DNA of 64,000 nucleotides from Myxococcales bacterium. GTDB lineage: Bacteria > Myxococcota_A > Polyangia > Polyangiales > Ga0077539. The position numbers and the translations under genes were made by a program. The stretch lies in NCBI GenBank assembly GCA_013298625.1, contig JAAFIF010000011.1:68435-132434 (forward strand). The letters run 5' to 3'. The notes below the pieces were generated by a model. It searched no databases and was not told the DNA's origin. It worked only from the letters and a program-made list of their open reading frames with translations. Positions 37,138-46,294 of this stretch are shown here, piece after piece. Positions within the stretch are counted from its first letter, which is position 1. Each line of letters begins with the position of its first letter.

Positions 37138-39165
37138 GTGATTCGGGTCGAGGTCGAGCAGGGCGATGTCCGGGGGCTTCGCGCAGAAAAGAGCGAGCAG
37201 CTCACGGTGGGGCGCGCGCCCGGCAACGACCTGCACCTGCCGGATTGGCACGTCTCGGGCAACCACGCGGTGCTGAGCTTCGACGGTGTGCACGCGCGGA
37301 TTCGTGACCTGCGCAGCACCAACGGCTCGCGTCTGCTGCGAGGGCAGACGGTGCTCGCGATCGACGCCTCGTGCTCGTGGGAGCGCGAGCTCGAGCGCGG
37401 CGATCGCATCTCGTTCGGCAACTCGACGGCGCCGGTCGTCGTTCGCGTCGAGTGGAGCGAGCCTGCGCCGAAGCCCGTCGCGCCGCCGATCAGCGTCCCC
37501 CCAGAGCAGCCCAAGCCGCCAGCGCCGCGCGTCGAAGAGGCTGATTCGGCCAGCGTCGAGGCGGTGGACGACTCGCGCGTCGTCGCGGTGCGCCCCGTGG
37601 CCGCCATCGCAGAGACGCGGCTCGCGGTTGAAGCAGACCCCATCTCGCTCAAGGCCGTGTACGAAGCGGGCCGCAAGATCGGCTCGGCGCTCGAGCTCGA
37701 CGACGTGCTCGACGCGATCTCGGACGCGGTGTTCACGCTGGTGGCCAAGGCGACGCACCTCACGATCGTGCTGCGCGACGAGAGCCCGACGGACGCGAGC
37801 GGCGCGAGCGCGCAGGACGCGTACGTGCCCGTGACCACGCGCGTGCGCGGGCAGAGCGGAGCACCGACGCAGCCCGTCCCCGTCGCGCGCAGCGTGTTTC
37901 GTCGCGTGCTCTCGCAGCGCGCGGCGGTGCTCGCGGCGGACGCGCAGCGGGACATCACGGCGGCCTCGATCCTCGGCGCGAGCATCCTGTCGACCATGGC
38001 CGTCCCCCTGTGGAAGGGCGACGAGATCCTCGGCGTGCTCGAGGTGGACAACCGCGATTCACCCGGGATTTTTCGCGAGCGTGACCTCGACCTGCTCACG
38101 GTGGTCGCCGCCAACGCCTCGCTCGCCGTCGCCAACGCGCGGCTGTATCGCAGGGTCGCGCGCGCCGAGGCGAGCGCTCGCGCAGAGGCCGGCTACCTCA
38201 AGCAGAAGGCGCAGAAGCGCATCGAAGGCATCATCGGCGACTCCTCGGCGATGCGCGCGGTCTTCGCGGCGATGCAGAAGGTGATCGACACGCGCGTGAC
38301 GGTGCTCATCGAGGGAGAGACCGGCACCGGCAAAGAGCGCGTCGCGAGCGCGGTGCACTACCAGTCGCGCCGCAAGGACAAGCTGTTCGTCGCGCAGAAC
38401 TGCGCGGCGATGCCCGAGACGCTGCTCGAGAGCGAGCTGTTCGGGCACAAGCGCGGCGCGTTCACCGGCGCGGACTCGGACAAGAAGGGCCTCTTCGAGC
38501 TGGCCGACGGCGGGACGCTCTTTCTCGACGAAATCGGCGAGATGCCCCTCGCCCTGCAGTCCAAGCTGCTGCGCGTCCTGCAAGAGGGCGAAGTGCGGCC
38601 GCTCGGCTCGAACACCACGCGCACCGTCGACGTGCGCATCGTCGCGGCCACCAACCGCAAGCTCGAAGACGAGGTCAAAGCCGGGCGTTTTCGGCAGGAT
38701 TTGTACTATCGACTGCAGGTGTTTCCGCTGCGCTTGCCGCCGCTGCGCGAGCGACGCGACGACGTCCCGCTGCTCGCGAAGCACTTTCTCGACCGGTACT
38801 CGCGGGAGATGGCCAAGCACGTCGCGGGCTTCTCGCAGCAAGCGCTCGAGCTGCTCATGAGCTACGGATGGCCAGGCAACGTGCGCGAGCTCGAGAACGA
38901 AGTGCAGCGACTGGTGATTCAGCTCGACCCTGGCAGCTACGTCATGCCGCACGACCTCTCGCCGCGCGTGCGCAACGTCGAAGGCGTGCTCGACAAGATC
39001 CGCCCCCCGCGCGGGACGCTCAAGGACATGATCGAGCACATCGAGAAGTGGCTGCTCATCGAGGCGCTGCGCGAGCACGGCGGCAACAAGAGCGCGACGG
39101 CCAAGACCCTCGGCATCACCCGCGAGGGCCTGCACAAGAAGCTCAAGGGCTACGGCATCGGCTGA
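37138..39165 (+). CDS. FHA-GAF-sigma54-dependent transcriptional activator
   Basis: A 675-residue bacterial enhancer-binding protein of the myxobacterial FHA type. Domain order: FHA (about 1-100: [28 protein letters not shown]), a Pro-rich linker, GAF (about 170-345), AAA+ (about 365-590) and a Fis-type helix-turn-helix (about 630-675). Key motifs are Walker A GETGTGKE (393-400), GAFTGA (440-445) for sigma54 contact, and Walker B TLFLDE. It should activate sigma54 promoters when the FHA domain binds a phosphothreonine or the GAF domain binds a small ligand. GTG 37138 is the start. Targets are unknown; the two genes that follow are candidates. Confidence 0.95.
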   Translation: MIRVEVEQGDVRGLRAEKSEQLTVGRAPGNDLHLPDWHVSGNHAVLSFDGVHARIRDLRSTNGSRLLRGQTVLAIDASCSWERELERGDRISFGNSTAPVVVRVEWSEPAPKPVAPPISVPPEQPKPPAPRVEEADSASVEAVDDSRVVAVRPVAAIAETRLAVEADPISLKAVYEAGRKIGSALELDDVLDAISDAVFTLVAKATHLTIVLRDESPTDASGASAQDAYVPVTTRVRGQSGAPTQPVPVARSVFRRVLSQRAAVLAADAQRDITAASILGASILSTMAVPLWKGDEILGVLEVDNRDSPGIFRERDLDLLTVVAANASLAVANARLYRRVARAEASARAEAGYLKQKAQKRIEGIIGDSSAMRAVFAAMQKVIDTRVTVLIEGETGTGKERVASAVHYQSRRKDKLFVAQNCAAMPETLLESELFGHKRGAFTGADSDKKGLFELADGGTLFLDEIGEMPLALQSKLLRVLQEGEVRPLGSNTTRTVDVRIVAATNRKLEDEVKAGRFRQDLYYRLQVFPLRLPPLRERRDDVPLLAKHFLDRYSREMAKHVAGFSQQALELLMSYGWPGNVRELENEVQRLVIQLDPGSYVMPHDLSPRVRNVEGVLDKIRPPRGTLKDMIEHIEKWLLIEALREHGGNKSATAKTLGITREGLHKKLKGYGIG

Positions 39166-39194
39166 GCCCACCCATCGCACGAGGAGAGTCGATT

Positions 39195-39521
39195 ATGAAG
39201 ACACCGCACTTCCTTCGGTTCGCACAGTCCCTCGCGCTCGGCGCGAGCGTCACCGCAGCGCTCGCCGGCTGCGGGAGCTCGACCTCGCCCGACGCGAGCT
39301 CGCCCGACGTCGCGCAAGCAGACACCGCCACGCCGAGCGACGTCGCCGTGGACAGCACGGTCACCAACGACGCCAACCCGTGCGCGAGCTGCCAGTGCGT
39401 CGGGCTCGTTCCGCCCGACTCGCAGACGAGCGACTCGGGCGTGCCCGCGTGCACCGGCGACCAGCTCGGAATGTGCTGCGCCGCCGTGGGTCCGCTGCCT
39501 CCGCCGGAGCTGTCCGCATGA
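39195..39521 (+). CDS. Small Cys-rich lipoprotein
   Basis: 108 residues: lipoprotein signal with lipobox LAGC (Cys26), an Asp/Ser/Thr-rich linker, and a compact C-terminal motif CASCQC (within residues 60-70), a further Cys in PACTG and GMCCAAVGP at the end. Six Cys in about 45 residues suggest disulphides or metal binding. A GAGGAG site lies about 9 bp before ATG 39195. Its stop overlaps the ATG of the ferritin-like gene (ATGA), implying translational coupling and a shared job. I recognise no family. Confidence 0.82.
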   Translation: MKTPHFLRFAQSLALGASVTAALAGCGSSTSPDASSPDVAQADTATPSDVAVDSTVTNDANPCASCQCVGLVPPDSQTSDSGVPACTGDQLGMCCAAVGPLPPPELSA

Positions 39522-40369
39522 GCGTCGAGCGCATCGATCGCGTGCTCAACGGAGAAATCTCCGACACGCCGCTCTCGAAAGAGTACGCCACGCTGCGCGA
39601 GCAGCTCGCGCGCTGCGGCACGTCGACGACGGTGTTCGACCCCAAGCCCTTCGACAAGCGCGCCGTCGAAGCCGCCCGCGAGATGTGGCGCATCCGCATG
39701 GAGGTCGAGCATCGATCGACCACGGTGTTCGCGCAGCTCGCCTCGCAGCTCATGGAGGCCAACGCCTCGCTCGACGCCAAGGCGGTCATGCTTCGCATGG
39801 CGTACGACGAGATGCGCCACACCGAGAACTGCGCGGACGTGCTTCGCGCGATGGGCGTCGAGGCAAAGGTCGAAGCCAACGTCGCGTGCGCTCCCCTCGC
39901 GGTGCACAAGGGATGCACCCCCGAGCAGCGCGCGCTGCGCAACGTGATCTACACCACGTGCATGAGCGAGATGGTGGCCGTCGCCCGCTTCGTCGACTCG
40001 CTCGACGAGATGCAAGAGCCCTATCTGCGCGACCGCACGCGGCTCTTGCTCGCGGACGAGATCCTCCACGGCCAGTTCGGCTTTCACTACCTCACCGCGT
40101 GGAAGGACTACCTCGACGCCAACCCCGACGAGGTCCGCCTGCTCGAGCGCTACCTCGTCCACGCGTTCTCGGTGATCGAAGACATGCTCGCCGGCCCGCC
40201 CGCGCGCCGCATCGAGCGCACCAAGGACGAGATCGCCCTGGGATTGCCCGAGCCCGAACGCTCGCGGGACATCTTCTTTCAGACCATGGAGCACGCCACA
40301 GTGCCGGGCCTCGAGCGCTTCGGCATCGACGCAGGCAAGAGCTGGCGCGAGCGTCGTCGGCTGGCGTAG
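39518..40369 (+). CDS. Ferritin-like di-iron protein
   Basis: 283 residues, all helical, without a signal peptide. Likely di-iron ligands are Glu64 (EVEH), Glu98 and His101 (YDEMRH), Glu151 (SEMV) and Glu181 and His184 (ADEILH), the four-helix-bundle ExxH pattern of ferritin-like oxidases and oxygenases. The start overlaps the Cys-rich lipoprotein by 4 bp. It could be a ferritin-like oxidase, perhaps modifying or maturing the small lipoprotein, or a general oxygenase. The first is inference from gene coupling only. Length is greater than ferritin (about 170) and close to AurF-like oxygenases (about 300). Confidence 0.75.
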   Translation: MSVERIDRVLNGEISDTPLSKEYATLREQLARCGTSTTVFDPKPFDKRAVEAAREMWRIRMEVEHRSTTVFAQLASQLMEANASLDAKAVMLRMAYDEMRHTENCADVLRAMGVEAKVEANVACAPLAVHKGCTPEQRALRNVIYTTCMSEMVAVARFVDSLDEMQEPYLRDRTRLLLADEILHGQFGFHYLTAWKDYLDANPDEVRLLERYLVHAFSVIEDMLAGPPARRIERTKDEIALGLPEPERSRDIFFQTMEHATVPGLERFGIDAGKSWRERRRLA

Positions 40370-40398
40370 CCCTGCGGAGTGCGTATCCAGCGCGTCCG

Positions 40399-41541
40399 AT
40401 GTTTCTCTTTCATGGGACGCGCGGCAATCGCGAGACCGTCCGCTCGATCGCGCGCGAGGGGCTGCGCCCGCATCCCCACCGCTGGACGCACGGCGTTCTC
40501 GACGACGAAGCGCCGACGGTGTTCGTCTCGCCCACCCCCGTCGCAGGCCACGGCGGCGACCCCGTCGCGTTCGCGATGGGCTTCGCGCGCCACAAGGGGC
40601 CGCGCGCGCCCGGCGACGGGTGGATCATCGTGTTCGACGTCGCGACGGAGGGGCCAGACGCGCTCTCGTTTGTGAAGGCGGTCGTCGCGAACCGCGACAT
40701 CGATCAGCATTTTTTCGGTCAATCCGCGCTCTCGTTGATGCTCGCTCCGCTCTCGACTCAGCCCAACGCGCCGCTCGTCATCGAGGTGCTCTACGAGCTC
40801 GCGCAGCGCGACGACCTGCATCGCATCGCGCGCGAGCTCGAGCCGACGCTCGTGAGCGTCGCTCCCGGCGTCTCGATGCCCGAGCCGTCCTTCGCGCGGT
40901 GGCGCGCGTACTGCGACGCGATCGTCCGGGCGCGGTCGAGCGACGAGGTCGAGCGGGCGGGGCGGCGCTGCGGCGTCGATCGCGAGAGTGCGTTCGTTCC
41001 ACACTGCGAGCTGTGCGTCGAGACGCTCGCGGACTGGGCCTACGCGCTGCCATCGCGCGTGAAGCTCGCGTGCACCGGCGGAGAGCGCGCGCTGCTGCTC
41101 GCGCGCTACGGGCGACGCGACCTGTTTGGCCAGGGGCTCGAGCAGCACGCGCGCATGGTGGGACGCTGGTACGAAGCCGCGGGCCGAAGCGAGATCGAAC
41201 AGGGATTTCGCAGGCTCCGCGAGCGTCGACGCGAGCAGACACCGCCGATCGAACGGCTGCGCGCCGGCACGCCGATCGACCTCTCGCGCGTGCCTGACGC
41301 GTGGACTCCGCGCTTCGGACGCACGCACACGCTCGAGGACGCCCGCGCGCGCGACGTGCAGCTCGTGTGCGACGCGATCGATCCGCGCCACATGATCGGC
41401 GCGATCCACCTCGCGTCCGGCCCGCGATTTCGCCCGTGGGCGCGCCCGACGCGCGACGATCGGCTGCCGTCCAAGCTCTGGCGTGCCGCTCGGTGGCTGC
41501 GCGCGCACAGCGCCCGCGCGGACACGATCTACGACGGGTAG
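40399..41541 (+). CDS. Protein with ADP-ribosyltransferase-like N-terminus
   Basis: 380 residues. The start (MFLFHGTRGNRETVRSIAREGLRP) looks like the first strand and helix of the ART/PARP fold: HGT with His5, then an NxxxVRxIxxxGL helix. It is followed by a TVFVSPTP strand (Phe where many ARTs have Tyr) and A-F-A helix. A Glu in LVIEVLYEL may complete an H-F-E triad. The remaining 250 residues are Arg-rich and helical with HCELC (C214-C217 region) and no family I recognise. ATG 40399 is used because the frame upstream overlaps the ferritin-like gene. It ends immediately beside the convergent RlaP gene. ART is a hypothesis. Confidence 0.5.
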   Translation: MFLFHGTRGNRETVRSIAREGLRPHPHRWTHGVLDDEAPTVFVSPTPVAGHGGDPVAFAMGFARHKGPRAPGDGWIIVFDVATEGPDALSFVKAVVANRDIDQHFFGQSALSLMLAPLSTQPNAPLVIEVLYELAQRDDLHRIARELEPTLVSVAPGVSMPEPSFARWRAYCDAIVRARSSDEVERAGRRCGVDRESAFVPHCELCVETLADWAYALPSRVKLACTGGERALLLARYGRRDLFGQGLEQHARMVGRWYEAAGRSEIEQGFRRLRERRREQTPPIERLRAGTPIDLSRVPDAWTPRFGRTHTLEDARARDVQLVCDAIDPRHMIGAIHLASGPRFRPWARPTRDDRLPSKLWRAARWLRAHSARADTIYDG

Positions 41542-42807
41542 CTACTCTTCGTCCCACTCGGCGATCGGCGCCGGCGGCGCGTCGGCGCCCCACGGTCCGT
41601 CGGCCTTGTGCACCCATCGGCGCGCGAGCTCGTCGCTCACCCGGCGCAAGAGCCGATCGGCGCGCGCGACGTCGGCGCGCTTGGGCAGCTTCGTGTTGCG
41701 CCACGCTTCGGCGAGCGGCTCGGTGCGCGCCTCGGCCTCGCGCAAGATCTCTTCGAGCGCGACCTCGCCGCGCTTGATCTCGAGCAGCCGCTCGCGAAAC
41801 GCGCCGCTCACCTCGAACTCGGGCGCGCCCGTCTCGAGCCAGCGCGTCGCGGTCACGATGAGGCGCAAGAGGTTGTACGCGTTCTTCGGGCGCAGCTCGC
41901 GCGGAAGCTCGAGGTCGATCGACGCGTTGCTCGCCGCGAACTCGACGAGCGCCGAGAACTCGTTGCGATCGAGCAGCTGCTGGTCGTACATCGAGCGATA
42001 GAGCTGCTTGATGTACTGCTTGGCGGCGAGCTGCGCGTCCGCCGCGGTCGCGTTGGCGCGCGGAGAGACTTGCGCGAGCTTGTCCGCCACGTGGTCGAGC
42101 GTGAGCGTGGGGCTCGCGCGCAGCCACCCGAGGACGTCGGCGCGGTGGCGCACGAGCCGGAGGTTCTGCGAGAGCTTGTCGAGCTGCGAGGTCGCGTAGC
42201 GGCCAAATGAGCCGTAGATCTCCGCGCTCACGAAGGCGTCGCGCTCGTCGAGGATCCACTGACCGACCTCGTCCGTCGCGCGCGCGCTCTTCACGAAGAG
42301 CGCTTCGAGGGTGTTGGGGTCCGCGCGCAGCGCTTGCTTGATGCACTTTGCGACGGACCAGAACGTGTCGCTCCCGTCGTCGCTGACGAGGTCTTCGGGC
42401 GCGCTCACGAGGCCGAGCGTCCAGGACAACGGCAGCGCGAACACGCCGCGGGTGTCCGTGTCCGAGCCCTCGTGGGCGACGCCCCACGCACGCGAGCCCA
42501 CGGTGGTCTCGATCACGACGCACGGGCGCAGCGCTCGCCACGCTCCTTCGCGGCGCTGCGCATACCGAACCTGCCCGATCTTTCGTGGAACGAGCTCTGC
42601 GCGCGCATACCGCACCACCCCCACGCCGACGATGTGCACGTCGAACGCGTCGCGCTCGGGATCCACCCGCACCACGCGCCCCGACGCGCCTTGCGGGACC
42701 CGTCGATCGCCGAGCATGCGATCGACCGACGCGGTCACCTCGGTGCCGTTGGGCAGCGGCAGCGCCTTGGGGTCGACCGAAGAGAGCCCTTTGATTCGCA
42801 GGTCCAT
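41542..42807 (-). CDS. RlaP/YcgL-type nucleotidyltransferase with N-terminal SH3-like domain
   Basis: 421 residues. An N-terminal domain of about 75 residues (NGTEVTASVD...FDVHIVGVGVVRYARAELVP) looks like a small SH3/KOW-like barrel. The polymerase-beta-type nucleotidyltransferase follows, with the signature GSRAWGVAHEGSDTDTRG (about 105-122), where GS and the two Asp bind metal and NTP. The C-terminal half is helical. Relatives are the RNA-ligase-associated (RlaP) nucleotidyltransferases, proposed to act in RNA repair. No RNA ligase is visible here. The convergent ART-like gene abuts with no spacing, and the LRR gene lies 50 bp upstream. The family is likely; the reaction is unknown. Confidence 0.8.
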   Translation of the reverse strand: MDLRIKGLSSVDPKALPLPNGTEVTASVDRMLGDRRVPQGASGRVVRVDPERDAFDVHIVGVGVVRYARAELVPRKIGQVRYAQRREGAWRALRPCVVIETTVGSRAWGVAHEGSDTDTRGVFALPLSWTLGLVSAPEDLVSDDGSDTFWSVAKCIKQALRADPNTLEALFVKSARATDEVGQWILDERDAFVSAEIYGSFGRYATSQLDKLSQNLRLVRHRADVLGWLRASPTLTLDHVADKLAQVSPRANATAADAQLAAKQYIKQLYRSMYDQQLLDRNEFSALVEFAASNASIDLELPRELRPKNAYNLLRLIVTATRWLETGAPEFEVSGAFRERLLEIKRGEVALEEILREAEARTEPLAEAWRNTKLPKRADVARADRLLRRVSDELARRWVHKADGPWGADAPPAPIAEWDEE

Positions 42808-42857
42808 GAGAGGGCCAACTGCTGCACACGATCTCGTCGGCGCTCAAGCCCTGCGCG

Positions 42858-44672
42858 TCAGCTCACGTTGATGCGCGAGCCGTAGCGCAGCCGCAGCGCG
42901 GCCACCGCCGCGGCCGAGAGGCCCTTCTTCGAGATCGAGAGCTTGAAGATCGTGTCTGCGAACGGGGCGGAGAGCAGCAGGTCTGCGGCGCCCTTCTTCC
43001 ACGGCCAGTACAGCGCTTCGAGCGCGGTCAGGCGCCGCGCCAGCGGCTGCGCCAAGAGAAACTCGAGCGCTTCGTCGGACAAGCCGTAGTTGCTCGAGAC
43101 GTCGAGCGACTCGAGCTTGCCGAGCGCTGGCGAGCTCACGACCGCGGCGAACATGTCCGCGTCGAGGGAGGTGTTGTAGAGCACCAGCGACTTGCACTCG
43201 GACAGCCAGTGGGCGTTGCTCCACGGGCTCGCGGGGCGCTTCTTCTTCGGCGCCTTGGGCTTGCTGCCGTACCCCGCGGTGCCGAGCGCGTTGCCCGAGA
43301 GCACCACGCGCCGCGGTCGCACGGGGGTCTCGATGCCGGCGAGCGACGCGACGGCGCCGATGGTGACGCTGTTGTACTGAACGTCCAGCGTTTGCAACGC
43401 GCCGAGCCGCTGGCTCGAGAGCAACGCCACGAGCCCGTCATCGCCGATGGCGTTCATGCCGAGGTTGAGCAATGAGAGCGAAGCAGCGCCGTCCCACTCG
43501 GCCAACGCACGCGCGCCCTCGGCGGTCACCAGCGGAGGCTGGTGATTGCCCTCGATCGTGAGCTTCGACAGCGCGGTGATCGCAGGGTTGTTGCAGAGCG
43601 CGACCACGCCGGGATCTCCGATCTCGTTTGCGCCGAAGTCCAGCGACTCGAGCTTCGCGAGCGCCGGGCTCGAGAGCAGCGCGCTCGCTCCTTGCGCGAG
43701 CGCGTCGTTGTATTTCAGCGCGAGCGAGCGGAGCCCTGGCAGCCAGGCTGCCTTCGCGAGCGCCGCGAAATCCGCGCTCTTCAAGTGGTTGTAGCCGACG
43801 TCGAGCGAGCGCATCGCCTTGTTGCCCTTGGCCGAGATCAGCGCCTTGAGCCCCTTGGTCTTTCCGTCGTTGTTGTGCAGCTCGACGCGCTCGAGCGTCG
43901 GCCACAGCGGGCTCTTGGCGAGCGCTTGAAAGAGCTTGGGGCCCTGCTGGCAGTAGAAGAAGTGCACGCCGCGCGTGGTCGATGGAAGCGCGTCGATCAG
44001 CGCGTCGACGTCGGGTCCGATGCTGCCGCTCGTGAAGCTCACGCGTTCGATCGCGCGCTGTCCGAGCAAACGCAGGGCCTCTTGCACGCCCTGGGGGTTG
44101 CCGTGCAGCTTGAACCAGCGAAGCTTCGGCAAGCGCGCGGGGTCTTCGCCGAGCCACCGCGCGTGCTCGAGGTTCTTCGCGGGATCGATCCAGAAGAAGT
44201 CGCCCGCGCTCGCCATGGCGGGCCGTCCGGCGATCGCTTCGTTCATCGCGGCGTCGCTCACCCATCGCTCTTCGGGGTCGAGCTCGGCCATGGCCTCTCG
44301 CGCGTAGTCCGCGAGCGCCTGGCGTTCGCGCTCGTCGTCGGTGCCCACCATGAGGTTCAGCACCGCAGGCCAGCGGTAGTAGTACTCGACGCCCGACTCG
44401 ACCCAAGCCTTCGCGCGCTCGAAGCGCTGCTCGCGCGTGAACCCCAAGCCGTACATCGCGCGAAGCGTGGCTCCGTTGAGCACCACCGCGCTGCCCGATT
44501 CGATCCGCTCTTCGTGACCGCTCACGGACTCGCACAGGATGCGGCTCGGATTCGAATCGTCGCTCGATTCGCGCTCGATCGTCGCGTTTTCGAAGGAGGC
44601 GATGCGCTCGATCTCGCTCTGCGAGACGCCTTCGAGCGCGGACAGCTGTAGCCACACGTCGCGTTGACTCAT
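42858..44672 (-). CDS. Leucine-rich-repeat protein
   Basis: 604 residues without a signal peptide. The N-terminal 165 residues are mixed and of unknown type. From about 170 onward are RNase-inhibitor-like LRRs of about 28 residues, for example LRSLALKYNDALAQGASALLSSPAL and LESLDFGANEIGDPGVVALCNNP. Such cytoplasmic LRR proteins usually bind proteins. It is separated by 19 bp from the methyltransferase upstream and 50 bp from the nucleotidyltransferase downstream, so it probably belongs to the leftward operon starting with inositol-phosphate synthase. No catalytic domain is visible. Confidence 0.88.
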   Translation of the reverse strand: MSQRDVWLQLSALEGVSQSEIERIASFENATIERESSDDSNPSRILCESVSGHEERIESGSAVVLNGATLRAMYGLGFTREQRFERAKAWVESGVEYYYRWPAVLNLMVGTDDERERQALADYAREAMAELDPEERWVSDAAMNEAIAGRPAMASAGDFFWIDPAKNLEHARWLGEDPARLPKLRWFKLHGNPQGVQEALRLLGQRAIERVSFTSGSIGPDVDALIDALPSTTRGVHFFYCQQGPKLFQALAKSPLWPTLERVELHNNDGKTKGLKALISAKGNKAMRSLDVGYNHLKSADFAALAKAAWLPGLRSLALKYNDALAQGASALLSSPALAKLESLDFGANEIGDPGVVALCNNPAITALSKLTIEGNHQPPLVTAEGARALAEWDGAASLSLLNLGMNAIGDDGLVALLSSQRLGALQTLDVQYNSVTIGAVASLAGIETPVRPRRVVLSGNALGTAGYGSKPKAPKKKRPASPWSNAHWLSECKSLVLYNTSLDADMFAAVVSSPALGKLESLDVSSNYGLSDEALEFLLAQPLARRLTALEALYWPWKKGAADLLLSAPFADTIFKLSISKKGLSAAAVAALRLRYGSRINVS

Positions 44673-44691
44673 CGTGCCGCGAGCGTACTGC

Positions 44692-45459
44692 TCACCGACG
44701 GGTCGCCACGAGGGTGAACATCGAGTCCATCGTGAGCCCGTACCAGCGCGCCCATCGATCGTGCACGCGCCCGTCGCGCATCCCTGGCCCCGTGCGCACG
44801 TCGAGCCCCAGCGCGCGCAGCCGCCGCGCGACGCTCAGCCCGATCGGAAACACCCCCACGTCGTACCGAGGCCGCCCCCGAACGCGCGTCACGTAGAAGC
44901 GCCCGACGCTCGGCGGCAGCACGCTGATCGCGAACATCTGGTAGTGCGGGTCGGACCAGAACCACTTGGGCGACAAGCGATTGGGCCCTTGGAGGTAGAG
45001 CGACCCGCCGCGACGCAGCACGCGCGCGCACTCTGCGAGCGTTTTTGCGATGTCTTCGACGTGCTCGACCACGTCGACCAACGTGACGAGGTCGAACGCG
45101 CCGTCCTCGAACGGGAGCCGTTCGCCCACGCCCTTCACGAACGTCGCGTCGACGCCGTATCCCCTCGCGCGCGCCCTCGCCCCTTCGAGCAGCGGCTCGT
45201 CGACGTCGAGGCCTGTCACCTTCGCGCCTGCTTCGCACAACGCGATCGCGAGCGCGCCGCACTGGCAGCCCACGTCGAGCACCGCGGCGCCGTCGAGCGA
45301 GATGTGTCTCTCGATGTCGCGACGATAGCGGTCGCGGGCGCGCGCCACCTGTGTGCGTTCGAGCGCGCGCCAGCGGTCGAGCTGCGGGTCGCGCGGGTCG
45401 GCGAGGTGAGCCTCCCAGTACGCGACGAACTCTCGCTCGGGGTCTTCGTTGGCGGTCAT
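44692..45459 (-). CDS. Class I SAM-dependent methyltransferase (second copy)
   Basis: 255 residues. SAM-binding motif I is VLDVGCQCGALA (about 65-76), the acidic motif II is VTGLDVDEPLL, and a motif IV-like DLVTLVDVVEHV follows. The C-terminal half carries PNRLSPKWFWSDPHYQMFAISVLPPSVGR and PRYDVGVFPIG, shared with the upstream neighbour, so the pair arose by duplication. ATG 45459 overlaps the upstream stop by 4 bp (ATGA), so the two are coupled. The class is UbiG/BioC-like; the methyl acceptor is unknown. Position in an inositol-phosphate synthase operon suggests a small-molecule or lipid-headgroup substrate (inference). Confidence 0.88.
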   Translation of the reverse strand: MTANEDPEREFVAYWEAHLADPRDPQLDRWRALERTQVARARDRYRRDIERHISLDGAAVLDVGCQCGALAIALCEAGAKVTGLDVDEPLLEGARARARGYGVDATFVKGVGERLPFEDGAFDLVTLVDVVEHVEDIAKTLAECARVLRRGGSLYLQGPNRLSPKWFWSDPHYQMFAISVLPPSVGRFYVTRVRGRPRYDVGVFPIGLSVARRLRALGLDVRTGPGMRDGRVHDRWARWYGLTMDSMFTLVATRR

Positions 45460-46286
45460 GCGCGAGGCTTCTCGGCGACGAGGGTGAAGAGCGCGTCGGT
45501 GAGCAGCCGCGCCTCGCCCCACGCGCGAACGAGCGGCGCGATGCGCTGCGCCCGCGCGCCCCAGCGTCGCTCGGCCTCGCGACGAGCCCTGTGAACGGGG
45601 GAGTCGATGACGGAGAGCCCGGCGCGCGAGAGCACGTTTGACGTGTGATTTCCCACGGGAAACACGCCGACGTCGTAGCCCTTCTTGCCCCGTCTCCACT
45701 CGACGTAGCGGCGCCCGAGCGCGTTGGGCAGGACGCTCGCGACGGCGAGCCCGTAGTGCGGGTCGCTCTTGAACCAGTGCGGCGAGAAGCGATTGGGCCC
45801 GTACACGTACGCGAGTCCGCCCGGCGCGAGCACGCGCGCGATCTCGCGCAAGCACGCGTCGGCGTCGCGGCAGTGCTCGATCACGTCGACGAAGGTGACC
45901 ACGTCGAACGCGCAGTCTTCGAAGGGCAACGACTCGCCCGCCGCCGTCCGAAAGGTCGCCTCTACGCCCCAGCCCTCGGCGCGCAGCCGAGCGGCTTCGA
46001 GCACCCAGTCCTCGGGCTCGACGCCGGTGACCGACGCGTGGCGCTCTGCAAGGACGCACGCGAGGGCGCCGGTCTGGCAGCCCACGTCGAGCACGCGCGC
46101 GTTGGACAGAGAGCGATGCGACTCGATCGCGTCGGCGATCTTGCGGCACTCGTCGACGCGGCGGTCGAAGTGCTCGAGCCACTGCGGAGCGGCGGGGTCG
46201 CTCCAGTCGATGACGCGACCCCAGTAATCAAGAAACCGCTGATCTCTCGGGTCTTTCGCGCGTGGAGCCTTCGGCCGCTCGGTCAT
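45456..46286 (-). CDS. Class I SAM-dependent methyltransferase (first copy)
   Basis: 276 residues with motif I VLDVGCQTGALA, motif II VTGVEPEDWVLEAA and motif IV-like FDVVTFVDVIEH. It shares SDPHYGLAVASVLPNALGRRYV and YDVGVFPVG with the next gene (residues 165-225). It starts 8 bp after inositol-phosphate synthase and is coupled to its paralogue by a 4-bp overlap. ATG 46286 is chosen because the longer frame upstream lies inside the synthase gene. The pair may form a heterodimer or carry out successive methylations; neither is shown by sequence. Confidence 0.88.
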   Translation of the reverse strand: MTERPKAPRAKDPRDQRFLDYWGRVIDWSDPAAPQWLEHFDRRVDECRKIADAIESHRSLSNARVLDVGCQTGALACVLAERHASVTGVEPEDWVLEAARLRAEGWGVEATFRTAAGESLPFEDCAFDVVTFVDVIEHCRDADACLREIARVLAPGGLAYVYGPNRFSPHWFKSDPHYGLAVASVLPNALGRRYVEWRRGKKGYDVGVFPVGNHTSNVLSRAGLSVIDSPVHRARREAERRWGARAQRIAPLVRAWGEARLLTDALFTLVAEKPRA

Positions 46287-46294
46287 CGCAGCGC

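Noticed and set aside
35148..38135. 995-residue open frame on the - strand
   Set aside because: Spans HEAT and sigma54 genes on the other strand; composition is low-complexity Ser/Arg/Val, with no motifs.
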